Shown here one piece after another: positions 31,335-42,015 of a stretch of DNA of 64,000 nt. How positions within the stretch are numbered: the first letter of the stretch is position 1; each line of letters opens with the position of its first letter. Source of the DNA: Trichobilharzia regenti (Eukaryota > Platyhelminthes > Trematoda > Strigeidida > Schistosomatidae); NCBI GenBank assembly GCA_944472135.2, contig OX235267.1:21125452-21189451 (forward strand), read 5' to 3'. The position numbers and the translations under genes are program-made. The notes beneath the pieces were generated by a model that saw only the letters and a program-made list of their open reading frames with translations, had not been told where the DNA came from and searched no databases.

Positions 31335-32410
31335 TGTGTGAAAACAATATATATCTTCACCTTAACTTCATCGGCTTTGAAAAGGCCTTCAATAACGTTG
31401 ACTAAGAAGTAATCTGTAACTACCTCAACACTATGGAGTGCTCCAAATCTCTATCAGCCTCATTCAACAGATATATGATAATGCCAAATATCAAGTTATT
31501 CACAATGAATAAATCGAAGTGAATACAGGAGTAAGACAATGCTGTCCGCTATCTACTATGATATTCTTAATTATGCTGGACTGGATTATATCTCAGACTG
31601 TGGGGAGCAAGAAGAAAAGATTACACTGCACCGATAAAAAGGCTGTCGAAGATCTGGATTTCACGAATGATTTATGTTCATGAATAATTCCCATCCATTT
31701 TGGCGAATTCTATGATTTATGTCAAATGTCACACAAACTCGAAGACTTGCAGGCAAAACCAACAAACTGGCTGAAGAAGCAGCGAAGATAGGACTTCAGG
31801 TGAACATATAGAAGATGGAGTTGATGAAGATAACCAACCAGCACCGTTTCAGCTAAATGTAGCAGGGATAAGCATCTCAAAACCAGACTTGGAAAGGCAA
31901 AGTACACCTTCGACACTCTGAAATCAGTGTGGAAATCTTCTTCACTCAGTATAAAGAACAAAATTCAACACATATGTGTGTTTAGTTCTTCTTTATCGGT
32001 CAAAAACTTGGCTCGTTACACCAGGCATTTCCAACTGCCTGCTTCAGACTTTTATCCACATCTGCCTTCGCTTCATACTGAATATCAAATGGCCAGAAAT
32101 AATTAGCCACAAGAAACTCTGGGAACGAATCAATCAGTAACCCATTACTGAATAAATATGATGAAAATAATAGAAATGGATCGGAGACACTCTGAGTAGA
32201 CCGTTGAATCGTTTGGCGTGCCACGCATAACCTCGAGTGGGAAACGACGAGTTTAGCGTTAGTCCGAGAGTGACGTGGCGGAGATCGTATGGGGAGGAGA
32301 TGAAAGCTTATGGATAATTGTGGGGTCAGTTAAGAAGGACTGCAGAGAACAGGACAAAATAGAGATATGTTTTTGAATCCCTATGCTCCACCTGGAACCA
32401 AAGGGTATGA
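31335..32410 (+). mobile_element. LINE family B, 5'-truncated decayed copy
   Basis: RT fragments in shifting frames: FEKAFNNVD at about 31375, then GVRQ-like sequence and a decayed FADD region near 31660. The 3' maturase-like segment and the tail CCTATGCTCCACCTGGAACC with TAATAAAT end near 32410. Many frameshifts. Confidence 0.7.
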
Positions 32411-32814
32411 TAATAAATTATTGGTATTCTTAAGAAGATCATCAAGAAGACTTCTGAAAGTTTTTCTAGCCTTAATTGGACATTACTTTTGAGTTCGATA
32501 GTTGACTTAGGGTAAAGCTGTCTTCAGGCTTATAGTCTGATTTTAGACATTTAGACTTCCCTATATTCTCTACGTTGTATGTTCTGCTCACCTCCTGGGA
32601 GATCTTTGTCTTTAACATTTGACCTGATTATCAATATGGTATGCAAGACTATCTTTAAAAAATAACTAGCTTCAAAGACACGATGCTGGATTTGGTCTCT
32701 AATGTTACCCATTGCAATTCACTTATTGCATAAAAATTTAAAGCTGACTGTGATATTTTATTTGTTTACTGAACTATCATTTACCTATCTTTCCCTTTTC
32801 TTTTATACTGGCTG
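32411..32814. other. Spacer between LINE B copies
   Basis: Nothing recognised. Confidence 0.4.
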
Positions 32815-33370
32815 TTGAATCGCAAAAGCAAGACAAGCTTTCATTACTCTCAAATCTGTGTGGAGGTCAACAGCATCAAAAATAAGATCCGGATTTTCAA
32901 CTCCAATGTAAAGTCAGTGCTACTATACGGATCAGAGACTTGGCGAGTCGTAAAGAGCATCTCAAACAAACTTCAGACCTTCATTAACAGCTGTCTTCGC
33001 TCAATACTGCTCAAGATCAGATGGCCAGAAAAGATCAGCAACAGGGATCTCTGGGAGCGAACCAATCAGGAACCGATTGTGAAACAGATAGGCAGGAAGA
33101 AATGGAGATGGATTGGCCATACGCTGAGGAAACTATCAAGTGACATCACTAGACAAGCCATTGCTCGAGTGAAACCTGAAAGGGAGGCGGCGAGTTGGTC
33201 GTCCAAGGGTGACTTGGAGGAGGTCATGCGAGGAGGAGATGAAAGCATGTGGACAGACCTGGAGCAGGGTGAAAAAGTTGTCAGAAAACCGAAGGCAATG
33301 GAGGTGCGCAGCTGAAGCCCTGTGTTCCTCTAGGAACTAAAGGATACAATAATAATAGTAATAATAAATG
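32815..33370 (+). mobile_element. LINE family B, 3' fragment with a long open frame
   Basis: 166 codons open: [53 protein letters not shown] and [16 protein letters not shown]. This is the C-terminal region after the RT of an RTE-type LINE. The end (from about residue 135) is frame-shifted. The 3' tail AAGCCCTGTGTTCCTCTAGG and (AAT)n follows. The open frame does not mean a host gene. Confidence 0.8.
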
Positions 33371-34230
33371 AGTTCACATGTTTGTCATTTCAGTCTTAAT
33401 TATCAATAATATTAAAGAAGTGAGAATGTTTTGTATGACGTTGTCTTGGAACATATTTTTATCGCATTCAAGATAATATTTTGTCTGCAAGATGTTTCCA
33501 TTGAGAAACTCCTGATGAACTTCATAACACGACTTATGCACCATGTTGGTAAACATACATTAATTTCCAGAGATGGCTGTACTTAATGTATCTGTTTTTA
33601 GTATAATGTTACAGACGCATATTTCAATCATATTGTCATATATTCCGAATGACTCTCTATTCCATCTGTATTTGAAGGGTAATGCGAACCAAGTCACATT
33701 CAGTTACACCTTATCAATCATATCACCTTCAGTCCACTAACCTTAGACTGTCTGTGATAGTCTCATCAACAGCTGTCAGACTCCTCCTTTATTCTTAGTC
33801 AATATTATTAGAATTAGAGGAGAAGCCTCAAACAGACAACTAATGTGATGATGTTAACCAAGTGGTTAAGTACCATTCATTAATTTAATTTTTAATAACA
33901 GCTAACCAATACATGCGGCGATTGAAGTAAATTGGAATGAGAAGCTGTTTAGTTGCTTGATTTTGTAGAAAAGTGGACAAGCAGTTTGAAGGCTGCTAGT
34001 TCGAGTCCTACTGCTACTGAAGTCCTCCTGTCAGCTTCACTCGTAATCATCAAGTTAATGTAAAAATGAATTCACAATGGAACTCTACACACTATAATAA
34101 ATGCTTCTTTCATCAATGAATTGAATATTACTGTAACACAACTTCTATCACATATCGTTTTTATTGGCTACGGTGTGATTTTAAGTGTTAATTTGCAGGG
34201 ATACGGTTGACTACAGGTTCGATGACGAGC
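33371..34230. other. Mostly unexplained; weak tRNA-like B box
   Basis: At about 33985-34015, GGCTGCTAGTTCGAGTCC resembles a tRNA B box; no cloverleaf was recognised. Otherwise AT-rich. Confidence 0.3.
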
Positions 34231-34234
34231 CGAC

Positions 34235-34320
34235 ATCAATTAGAGAACCATTGGAAAACCAGGGAGTACTGGATAGCTGTTTCGTCCTAAATTGGGACTC
34301 TTCCCCATTACATACCCTTC
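34235..34320 (-). repeat. Hammerhead-bearing repeat fragment
   Basis: The minus strand carries GAAGAGTCCCAATTTAGGACGAAACAGC, written here as GAGTCCCAATTTAGGAC plus GAAACAGC. Helix II and GAAA are kept; CTGATGA is lost. Flanked by the family's AGAGAACCATTGGAAAACCA. Confidence 0.65.
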
Positions 34321-34624
34321 AGCTGGATACCCTACATACAGGGACATAAAATTAAGATAAATGCACTACGGTTCAATTACACCATTTAAATAAACAGTTA
34401 GTTATCAGTGTGATAGGAATCAGCTTAAAATAGTAATCAAATTATGATTCATCGTGTGATCGGATGACTGTAAAATCTCACCTTGATCTTGGTCAAATCG
34501 CTAACCACTCAAGATATTTGTTGTTCACCTGCCTCAGCCGAATCGTCTATCAGTTGGAGGAATTTATTCCCAATGCCCTGAGCTGATTTTAATGTGATTA
34601 AAAAATGTATAAATATGACAATAA

Positions 34625-34725
34625 TAATAATAATTGCTTTATTCCAAAAACAGTACTCATGATACAGCAAGGAATTTTCAGCATTCAGTACAATATTGCA
34701 TCTAATTTACTCAAAAACGACAAAA
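34625..34725. repeat. Dispersed repeat shared with 26165-26265
   Basis: See the entry at 26165. Preceded by (AAT)n, suggesting an element end. Confidence 0.55.
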
Positions 34726-35038
34726 AAAAATTAAAAATACACAATACATAATAGTAATAAAACGATTGTTGTAGCAGCTACGTAGCAAAATACTGTGTGC
34801 CATACGGAGAAAAATATGTATAAAGTACAAAATTGTAGTAATAATAGTAATACCAACTAATATAAAATAACAGAGTAACGATTTAAACGATAGAAAGTGT
34901 GACACCATAAAATACAGAAAAAAGAAACGATAAAAAGGTAGATTCACTGTGCTAATTACATAGTAACTTGTAAGTTTCACGTCAAACAGAGTCTTCGTCA
35001 CATAAAGTACGCGTAAATATAATTGTATCCTAACAGTC

Positions 35039-35120
35039 ACAAGCCAGTCTTTGCCTTTCGATATTACATCGTTTATTGAATCAGAAGGTACCGCAGACGA
35101 ATAGACGTATTTAGCAGATT
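35039..35120 (+). repeat. Old LTR fragment related to the Gypsy element LTR
   Basis: CACAAGCCAGTCTTTGCCTT, GATATTACATCGTTTATTGA, GGAAGGTACC-like and AGATTAGTTGAG match, with gaps, the U5 end of the LTR at 39205-39290 (CACAGTCCAGCCTTTGTCTT ... AGATTAGTTCAGG). No internal region is attached; a solo-LTR relic is the simplest reading. Confidence 0.5.
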
Positions 35121-36222
35121 AGTTGAGTTGTTCATTGCGTCAGTATTATTATACCCACGCATAAGTTCATTCGATGACACCGACTGTCGACGCGATCATA
35201 TCAGTTGGTGACAGGTGCATAACTTAATGAGTGAGACAGTTTGAATATATATCAAGAGTTGCGAACTAAATAATACTGCTAATAATAGTAATGCTAATAA
35301 TAACAGTTTAAAACGAGTTAAGATAATGGTAATGATAAAAGGAATTGATCTTCCAAATACTTCTTGTTTTGAATAACTAGTCGAATTCTTGAGCTACTTA
35401 CTTTTAATGAGTAGTATATTTATATCACACTAATTATGCTGTGTCTGGTATTTAAGTTATTTCTGTTTGAGACGAAGTTGTTAGCCGCATTAACTTACCG
35501 AACTGAGGAGAAATTCAAAATTCTTCAACTTTCTGGTTTTTTAAAAGAGGGAGTATTGCTTAATTCATTTTTAGTATGTGGATGGTCAATTCAATTAGCT
35601 TTCATTACAAATTAGCATCAGTGAGAAAGCCATTAAACATCATGGTTAATCAGAGAACCTCTTAGGGGTTTCTAGTGAATGTGAAACGATGAATCTGTAA
35701 GAGAATGAAACTGTTACCCGCAACTGTCGTGCTATTCAGATTGTCGTTCAGTCACTGTGTTAGTCTACGTCGTAGAAATTTTAAATATGACTTTTAATAT
35801 CGCAGGCGAATCACTGTCTTCACATTTGTTTCAGCTGAGATCATGGACACGAGGTTTTCATATGCATCCGTGTTTAGGCTAAAGAATAAATTTTCAGTTT
35901 CATTGTAGAAAGTCTGGAATATTTCATAAGATTTACAATGTGGGTGGAGGGTTTAAATCCCACTGAACCATTCGTCAATCAGCGTCATTCTTAAATCTGA
36001 CGTTCACAAAGTTATGGTGGTCACTTGAAACTGGAAATAGCGAAGTTAAACAATAGTGTCCCAGGGGTGGAAACGCTCCAATGACCTTGAACACATGCTT
36101 TTCGTTGGTTAACGGCAGCTGTCGTGACTAGAGCGCAAATATGAACTCTGTTCACCAAGTGGCAAATTTCACCCAGATCACGTTTTAAGTGCTGTTTGGA
36201 CAATGGGTTAGTAGCTCGTTAT

Positions 36223-36272
36223 AATTAGGGTTACGGTTAGGTTTATGGTTGGGATTAGGGCTATGATTAGGG
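36223..36272 (+). repeat. Degenerate telomere-like TTAGGG tract
   Basis: ATTAGGGTTACGGTTAGG, then GGGATTAGGGCTATGATTAGGG. Three exact TTAGGG and several one-base variants in 50 bp. TTAGGG is the animal telomere repeat. Confidence 0.55.
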
Positions 36273-36724
36273 ATAAATTTCGAGTTGATATTATTTATTT
36301 TGCCTCATTATCCACATTTTCCCAGTAATTAGTCGTCATTCCTCTAACTGGAGAAAATAGTAATTCAACCGAGGGCTTTAGGGGAAGACTGCAAAACAGG
36401 ATAAGAGAGATAAACAGGTCAGAAGAAAAGTTCACCTTTTATCGCCTTGGTGAATACATGTATAGAAAATTGTCTCACTTAAAAACTGATATTCCCCGCT
36501 ATAACTGGGACATATTTTTAAGTCATTTCAGAGAAAGATACACTGTTTAATGTGTTTTAATGCATTTTCTTGTAAATAGACGTCAGCTTTTGTCCAAAAG
36601 TCACTTATTTTTATGGCTGGTTAGCTCAAAGTCACTCGTGATTTCGCATCCCTTGGGACGTTATTGTTTAACTTCGTCCTGAAAATAATCTCAGTTTAAT
36701 TTCGCTTGTGACATTTCGTCATGA

Positions 36725-36812
36725 ACCGACTTCAGCCAGAGAAAGTATGTGGAGTTGGAAAGCACTGGACAGCTATTTCATCTTACTCTGGAATTTCGCA
36801 GTATTCTCCCAT
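36725..36812 (-). repeat. Decayed hammerhead-bearing repeat fragment
   Basis: CCGACTTCAGCCAGAGAAAG ... GCACTGGACAGCTATTTCAT corresponds to the family's CTGACTTCAGTCAGAGAACC ... GTACTGGACAGCTGTTTCGT. Core bases are largely lost. Confidence 0.5.
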
Positions 36813-37561
36813 GATCTTATCAGAGTTTGGATCTTGGACCTAAGCTGATTGACTTTTCAGCTATTTGGACCGTAGTAGGACTACCTGTGAATTCCAGCTC
36901 TGTCCTCTAGGGATACAGCGCCATCCTCCACTAGTGCCTTCGATAACACGCACTTCACTTTGAGATGATGGGCTCTACTGGTCTAGACTTCTCAGTATAG
37001 CTTCACAGCATCCATCCAGTGGGCATTTGTAAGTTGTAGATTGATACTGGAATTAAATTAATCCGAATGTCATAATGTCAATCACTGTTTATTTCTATTC
37101 TCATTCCACCCTGTAATTATTTAGCGCATACTTAGTTCTATTTAATAGATATACCTCCTTTAAGTCATTTCCCTCACTATGACTGATTTCTGATGCTTAT
37201 TAGTGGTCGGCACTAGAATCCAAGACGTCTCCTATTTAGTCTTTTTTCACCTTTTGACTAATGGTAAACGCAATTTTTAGAAAAATCAATGGTAGGAAAT
37301 ACTTCATTTATCTCTCTCTCTCTCTCTGTATTCTATACACCTTAAATACTAAGATTTTAATAACAATTGCCAATACACTCTGTTATACCGTTTAACTTAC
37401 TCTATTACGACTAAAACAATAACAACATTAATAATATTAATAGTGGTAACGATCACGATGGTAAAAATGCATAAGGTATGGAAGTGAAATGCTAGGGTCG
37501 TTGTTATTGATCAAAAGCTCGTTCATAGAATGGACTTTGTGCTGTTCATTACGTGCTTGTC

Positions 37562-37588
37562 TGTGTGTGTGTGTGTGTGTGTGTGCGT
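37562..37588. repeat. (GT)n microsatellite
   Basis: About 12 GT units followed by GCGTGCG. Confidence 0.9.
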
Positions 37589-37964
37589 GCGTTTAACATG
37601 TGTACAGGAGAACAGGTGAAATAAAGTATAGGCATTTGTATATTGTATTTTGACAGCTGCATGTCAGACTAAGAAGAAGAAGAAGAAGAAAGAAAGGTCG
37701 AAAAATGATCAATAGATTTCGTATTATTATTATTAATTTTATTGACTGGGTTTAATTATTCTTCTAGAGAGGAAAGTTTCCTTTATTCTTTAATGAGATT
37801 AATCATTGTGTGTCTTACTTCTTTGTTTCAGATTACTAATATTTAGGATAAGAATTAACTAACTTTTAATCTTTTACTGAGTGTTAGTATTAAATTGTAA
37901 TTGATTTCAGGTTAGTTTTCGTCAAAAACAGAGCCAACCATTGAGAAATATTAAGCAGTTTTCA

Positions 37965-38530
37965 TCCAACCGATAGCAACTACCTTGCCGTTGACGTCAG
38001 GGTGATATATCGCAGTGATCAAAGGAGCTATATTGCATGGGACTAATTTTTCTGCAGGTCCTACTACTCCAGGAAAGTTGTTTGGATAACGGTTAGACCA
38101 TCATAATGTAATTTGTCTACATTGTGTTGGGAGTCTGAGGGCGAGGTTGTACTGTTAGCGAATAGAGATGTAACAACACTGAGGTGTTTTCCTTAGAAGA
38201 TCGGCATACCAGCTATGCTACCTTTCCGTTCCGAGGATTGTGGAGTGCTAAGAAAGATCGACCCTGAAAATTGTACATTCCGACTTATCTTGCTGCCGTC
38301 CGTAGTCGGAGTTAATATCTTCATACGGCCACAACTACGAAAACCGTCACCAGCCTCAAGCAATTGTCCCTTGGGCTATGTGATCATGCATCACTTATGC
38401 TCTTTCTGTTTCAGGTACTCTAAGAAGAGACTAACTTCCATCATATAGGCAGTCTGGAAATGATAATCACGCAAAAACTTCCATAAGCACACAACGCCTG
38501 AACAGCTTTCTGTGTGCAACGATGCATTTC
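37965..38530 (+). repeat. LINE family A, 5'-end fragment
   Basis: Colinear with 9375-9930: both hold CCGATAGC, TTGTTTGGATAACGGTTA-like, GTACTGTT...AGAGATGTAA, CAGCTATGCT, CTCTTTCTGTTTCAGG and the following stretch. It stops before the endonuclease ORF. A LINE fragment with only a 5' end is unusual, since LINE copies normally keep the 3' end. Confidence 0.7.
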
Positions 38531-38947
38531 AAGGTAGACGTGCCACCATTCAGTTGAAATCCGATTATCCATGTCGGTAAACCTATACTAATTCATGATA
38601 TGCCATGACTATCATGTGATTTTAGTTATCTCAGCTAGTAGATTAGATTTCTTACTAGAAATCTAGGAAATCTACTTTACCGTTAGTAATAAAAAACCAC
38701 GAAATAGATGACTACGTTTCCGTTAGTTAGGGACGTACATCAGTTAAAAAACTATTCAAAAGCAAATGGCACTGAAGCTTTATTGTGAGAGAAGCATTTC
38801 GGTATTGTAGTACAATGCAGTTCCATATTAGATGAGTAAATGTGATACAACGCATAGCTTTAGTAAATGGATGACGTTCCGAGCACATTTCATCACTCAT
38901 AGAAAGATTTCAGTTTGTTCATACAGCTTGGTAACTGGCTTTGTATA
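38531..38947. other. Nothing recognised
   Basis: AT-rich flank of the Gypsy insertion. Confidence 0.4.
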
Positions 38948-38952
38948 CATAT

Positions 38953-39327
38953 TGATAGGATCCCACATATTTTGGTATTGACTGTTTAAACTTGCATAGA
39001 TGGTATGTTATCATTCTCACACATTTTGTTACTGACTGTCAATGTCGCACATATGGCATATTATCATTTCTCACACACTTTGTTATTGGCTATTAAGGTC
39101 AATTATTTCAAATGCTGTTAGCTGTCCATATTGTTGTAAAATGTATAAATACCATGGCTTTCTTTATCGTTGTTGCACTTCAATACACAGTCACAGTCCA
39201 GCCTTTGTCTTTTGATATTTGCGTGCTTTACTAAGTCGGAAGGTACGACGAGCAGATAGACAGATTAGTTCAGGCGCAGACAGATCAAGGTGAAAACGTC
39301 TTCATTCAATTCCCTACAGTTATAACA
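38953..39327 (+). repeat. 5' LTR of the Gypsy element (375 bp)
   Basis: Starts TGATAGGATCCC and ends TATAACA. Contains TATAAATACC near 39145 as a likely TATA region and tandem ~50-bp units in its first half. It is ~50 bp shorter than its partner because it has one unit fewer. Confidence 0.92.
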
Positions 39328-39420
39328 AATTGGCGACGGGGTTTTACCTTAATTCAGTGCAGTTATAACAATTGGCGACGGGGTTTACTTAATTCATTGC
39401 AGTTATAGCAAGCAAACGAC
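39328..39420 (+). promoter_or_regulatory. Primer-binding region, duplicated
   Basis: ATTGGCGACGGGGTTTTACC just after the LTR is followed, ~47 bp later, by a second ATTGGCGACGGGGTTTACTT, each preceded by CAGTTATAACA. TGG at the start of the motif is the expected complement of a tRNA CCA end. Which tRNA is used was not determined. Confidence 0.6.
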
Positions 39421-39488
39421 GACAGTTTTTATTCTGTTCAGCGCAACTATATAACATTTTTGACTGTGTTAATTACAACCCAATTACA

Positions 39489-41204
39489 ATGTCTATCTCT
39501 CTGGACGATCTCAAATCTATCTTGCAGCAGCAGCAAGTTCAGAATGAAGCAGCTCAACTAAAATTAATCGAAGCTCTCACTCAGAAGCTGTCCATTCAAG
39601 TTCCATCAACATCTCATTCTGACAAATATGAAAGCATCTCAAATTCCATCAGTGAGTTCAACTACGACCCAATATCTGGTCTCGTATTTGATGCATGGTT
39701 CAATCGTTACGAAGACGTCTTCCGTATTGAATGCTACATGTTTGATGATGCTGCCAAAGTCCGATTGTTACTAAGAAAACTTGGTACTGTTGAGCACAAC
39801 AGATATGTTAACTTCATTCTGCCTAAGAACCCACGTGAGTTATCATTCGATGAGACAGTCACCGTTTTATCACAAATCTTTGGTGAACAGTCATCCATGT
39901 TTAATATTCGGTATCAATGTTTTCAGTTGACAAAAATGCCTTCCGATGATTATGTGACTTACGCTGGCAAAGTGAACAAGGAATGTGAAAGGTTCAAACC
40001 ACACGAAATGACATCAGATCAGTTCAAGTGTTTGATTTTTATTTGTGGGTTGAAGAACCCAGAAGATACTGACATACGAACTCGACTTCTGTCACTTGTG
40101 GAACAAGACCCGAAAATGACTTTACAAATGGTGACAGCAGAATGCCTACGTTTAATCAACTTGAAGCACGATACTGCTATGGTGGAGTGCAAACGACAGT
40201 CGTCTGAATTTGGTTCGATTAACACAGTGAAAAGTCCTCCGATCACCGTTAAGCACACAGAACGTCAGTCTCAAAATTCAGCTAAACCTCCTTCAGTGTG
40301 CTGGCACTGTGGTTCGTGGCATTTTGTCAAGTTCTGTCCTTTCAAGAAGCATAAATGCCGTAATTGTCACCGTTTTGGACATAAGGAGGGTTACTGTCCA
40401 CCGCAGAAAAATCCTTCGGTGAGGAACAGAAGTAGTCGTTTCAAGCCGAAACAATCTCCTCGAGTACAGACCGTTTATACAACTTCCAAAGTCGAGTTCG
40501 CCAGCAAACGTAAGTACATAACACTAGATATTAACGGCAAACGTATTCGTCTTCAGTTGGATACGGCATCAGATATCACCGTAATTTCCCGAACTACGTG
40601 GCGCAAACTTGGTTGCCCACAGATTCTGCCGACCGAGCATGTCGCCAAGAATGTCTCTGGAGATATACTGAAACTCGTGGGTGAGATCAATTGCCAGGTT
40701 CAGTTTGGTGAGCATCACTTCAATGGTGTATGTTACGTTACAAACTACCATGATTTGGATTTGCTTGGTCTTGACTGGTTAGACAAGCTCCATATCTTTA
40801 ATGTACCATTAAATTCAGTATGCTCTAATGTTTCGTCTTCACCACACAACGTTGTTCCCGGAGATGTATCTGATCAATCTCTCTTGCAACGCCGTCGTCA
40901 AAAGCACGCTTCTGTCTTCCAGGACAAACTTGGTTGCTGCAAACTGTTTGGCATCCAGCATATTCGTAGCCCCCCGTATCATCCCCAATCGAATGGACAG
41001 ACTGAACGTTTCGTCGACACCTTTAAGCGTGCTTATGCAAAAGCGAAGGGGGAGGGAACAACAGAAAAATTTTGGATAAATTCTTGCTGCATTATCGTAC
41101 GAATGAAAAAGGACAGTTATGTGTCAGACACACAGATCACGCTCTATCCAGTACCACGCAAAGGTCAACTCGACAAAGAAGAGCTCCGAAACCTTTTCAA
41201 ATAG
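39489..41204 (+). CDS. Gag-protease-(partial integrase) fusion polyprotein of the Gypsy element
   Basis: 571 codons from ATG 39489 (MSISLDDLKSILQQQQ). Residues 1-260 are a Gag capsid-like helical region (AWFNRYEDVFRIE). About 271-303 are two zinc knuckles, CWHCGSWHFVKFC and CRNCHRFGHKEGYC. At about 345-440 is a retropepsin with DTAS at 358 and the later LLGLDWLD. FQDKLGCC at about 478-484 is the usual linker before the RT. Directly after it, residue 485 onward is the integrase core end (IRSPPYHPQSNGQTERF, with the third catalytic Glu), so about 2 kb of pol is deleted in frame. Near residue 527 a one-base loss shifts the integrase tail to a wrong frame until the stop at 41202-41204. The Gag and protease parts look intact and could be made if transcribed from the LTR. 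Confidence 0.92.
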   Translation: MSISLDDLKSILQQQQVQNEAAQLKLIEALTQKLSIQVPSTSHSDKYESISNSISEFNYDPISGLVFDAWFNRYEDVFRIECYMFDDAAKVRLLLRKLGTVEHNRYVNFILPKNPRELSFDETVTVLSQIFGEQSSMFNIRYQCFQLTKMPSDDYVTYAGKVNKECERFKPHEMTSDQFKCLIFICGLKNPEDTDIRTRLLSLVEQDPKMTLQMVTAECLRLINLKHDTAMVECKRQSSEFGSINTVKSPPITVKHTERQSQNSAKPPSVCWHCGSWHFVKFCPFKKHKCRNCHRFGHKEGYCPPQKNPSVRNRSSRFKPKQSPRVQTVYTTSKVEFASKRKYITLDINGKRIRLQLDTASDITVISRTTWRKLGCPQILPTEHVAKNVSGDILKLVGEINCQVQFGEHHFNGVCYVTNYHDLDLLGLDWLDKLHIFNVPLNSVCSNVSSSPHNVVPGDVSDQSLLQRRRQKHASVFQDKLGCCKLFGIQHIRSPPYHPQSNGQTERFVDTFKRAYAKAKGEGTTEKFWINSCCIIVRMKKDSYVSDTQITLYPVPRKGQLDKEELRNLFK

Positions 41205-41230
41205 ATCCAAAAAGCAAGTCCTACACTCTT

Positions 41231-41242
41231 TACGGGGGGAGG
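41231..41242 (+). promoter_or_regulatory. Polypurine tract of the Gypsy element
   Basis: ACGGGGGGAGG immediately before the TG of the 3' LTR, in the position of the plus-strand primer. Confidence 0.75.
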
Positions 41243-41667
41243 TGATAGGATCCCACATATTTTGGTATTGACTGTTTAAACTTGCATATATGGTATGTTA
41301 TCATTCTCACACATTTTGGTAGTGACTGCTAATTTTGTATATATGGTATATCATTCCCACACATTTTGTTACTGACTGTCAATCTCGCACATATGGTATA
41401 TTATCATCTCTCACGCACTTTGTTATTGGCTATTAAGATCAATTATTTCAAATGCTGTTAGCTGTCCATATTGTTGTAAAATGTATAAATACCATGGCTT
41501 TCTTTGTCGTTGTTGCACTTCAATACACAGTCACAGTCCAGCCTTTGTCTTTTGATATTTGCGTGCTTTACTAAGCCGGAAGGTACGACGAGCAGATAGA
41601 CAGATTAGTTCAGGCGCAGACAGAGCAAGGTGAAAACGTCTTCATTCAATTCCCTACAGTTATAACA
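41243..41667 (+). repeat. 3' LTR of the Gypsy element (425 bp)
   Basis: Same ends as the 5' LTR. Contains an extra ~50-bp unit (TTTTGGTAGTGACTGCTAAT ... CATTCCCACACA) absent from the 5' LTR. Confidence 0.92.
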
Positions 41668-42015
41668 CATATCTTGTTTAGATCCTGCGTGATTTCTATT
41701 GCACATGCTCATTGTTGATTAGATGAACAAAGTTTCAGTGATTAAATTGTATTTCTCTCCACCTAACCATATTGCTATTTAATACTTTTACTCTGTCCGA
41801 CCCTATTGTGTGATTGCATGTGAGTGAATGCCTCTCAGTGGCCTAGTTTTCTTTTTCTAGACTACTTGGCCTAGCGCGGTCAGTCATTTAAGACTTAGAT
41901 AAATTCCTATGTTCCCATAATCTGATTGACCTCAACCTATTAGTATGACCTGTGTAATTGACCTCATAGTCATTATATGGTATTTGGTAAACTATGTTAT
42001 TTTCCCTAATTGGAT

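Larger units (their letters stand above)
35121..37964. other. About 2.8 kb, short repeats only
   Basis: Holds a TTAGGG-like tract (36223-36272), a decayed hammerhead-repeat fragment (36725-36812), a CT-rich tract near 37311, (GT)n at 37562-37588 and (AAG)n near 37673. No coding signal recognised. Confidence 0.45.
38948..41672 (+). mobile_element. Gypsy-type LTR element (CsRn1-like), internally deleted, with 5-bp target duplication
   Basis: Two LTRs (38953-39327 and 41243-41667) flank a 1.9-kb internal region. CATAT precedes the 5' LTR (38948-38952) and follows the 3' LTR (41668-41672), giving a 5-bp target duplication. A primer-binding-like TTGGCGACGGGG follows the 5' LTR, and a purine tract GGGGGGAGG precedes the 3' LTR. 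The internal ORF lacks RT, RNase H and most of integrase. Near-identical LTRs (apart from one tandem unit) point to recent insertion, and its proteins cannot support autonomous movement. Related full elements in flukes are CsRn1, Boudicca and Saci types. Confidence 0.93.

Noticed and set aside
34711..35040. Minus-strand 109-codon hydrophobic frame
   Set aside because: AT-rich sequence gives Phe/Leu/Ile/Tyr-rich chance translation; no motif and it overlaps repeat ends.
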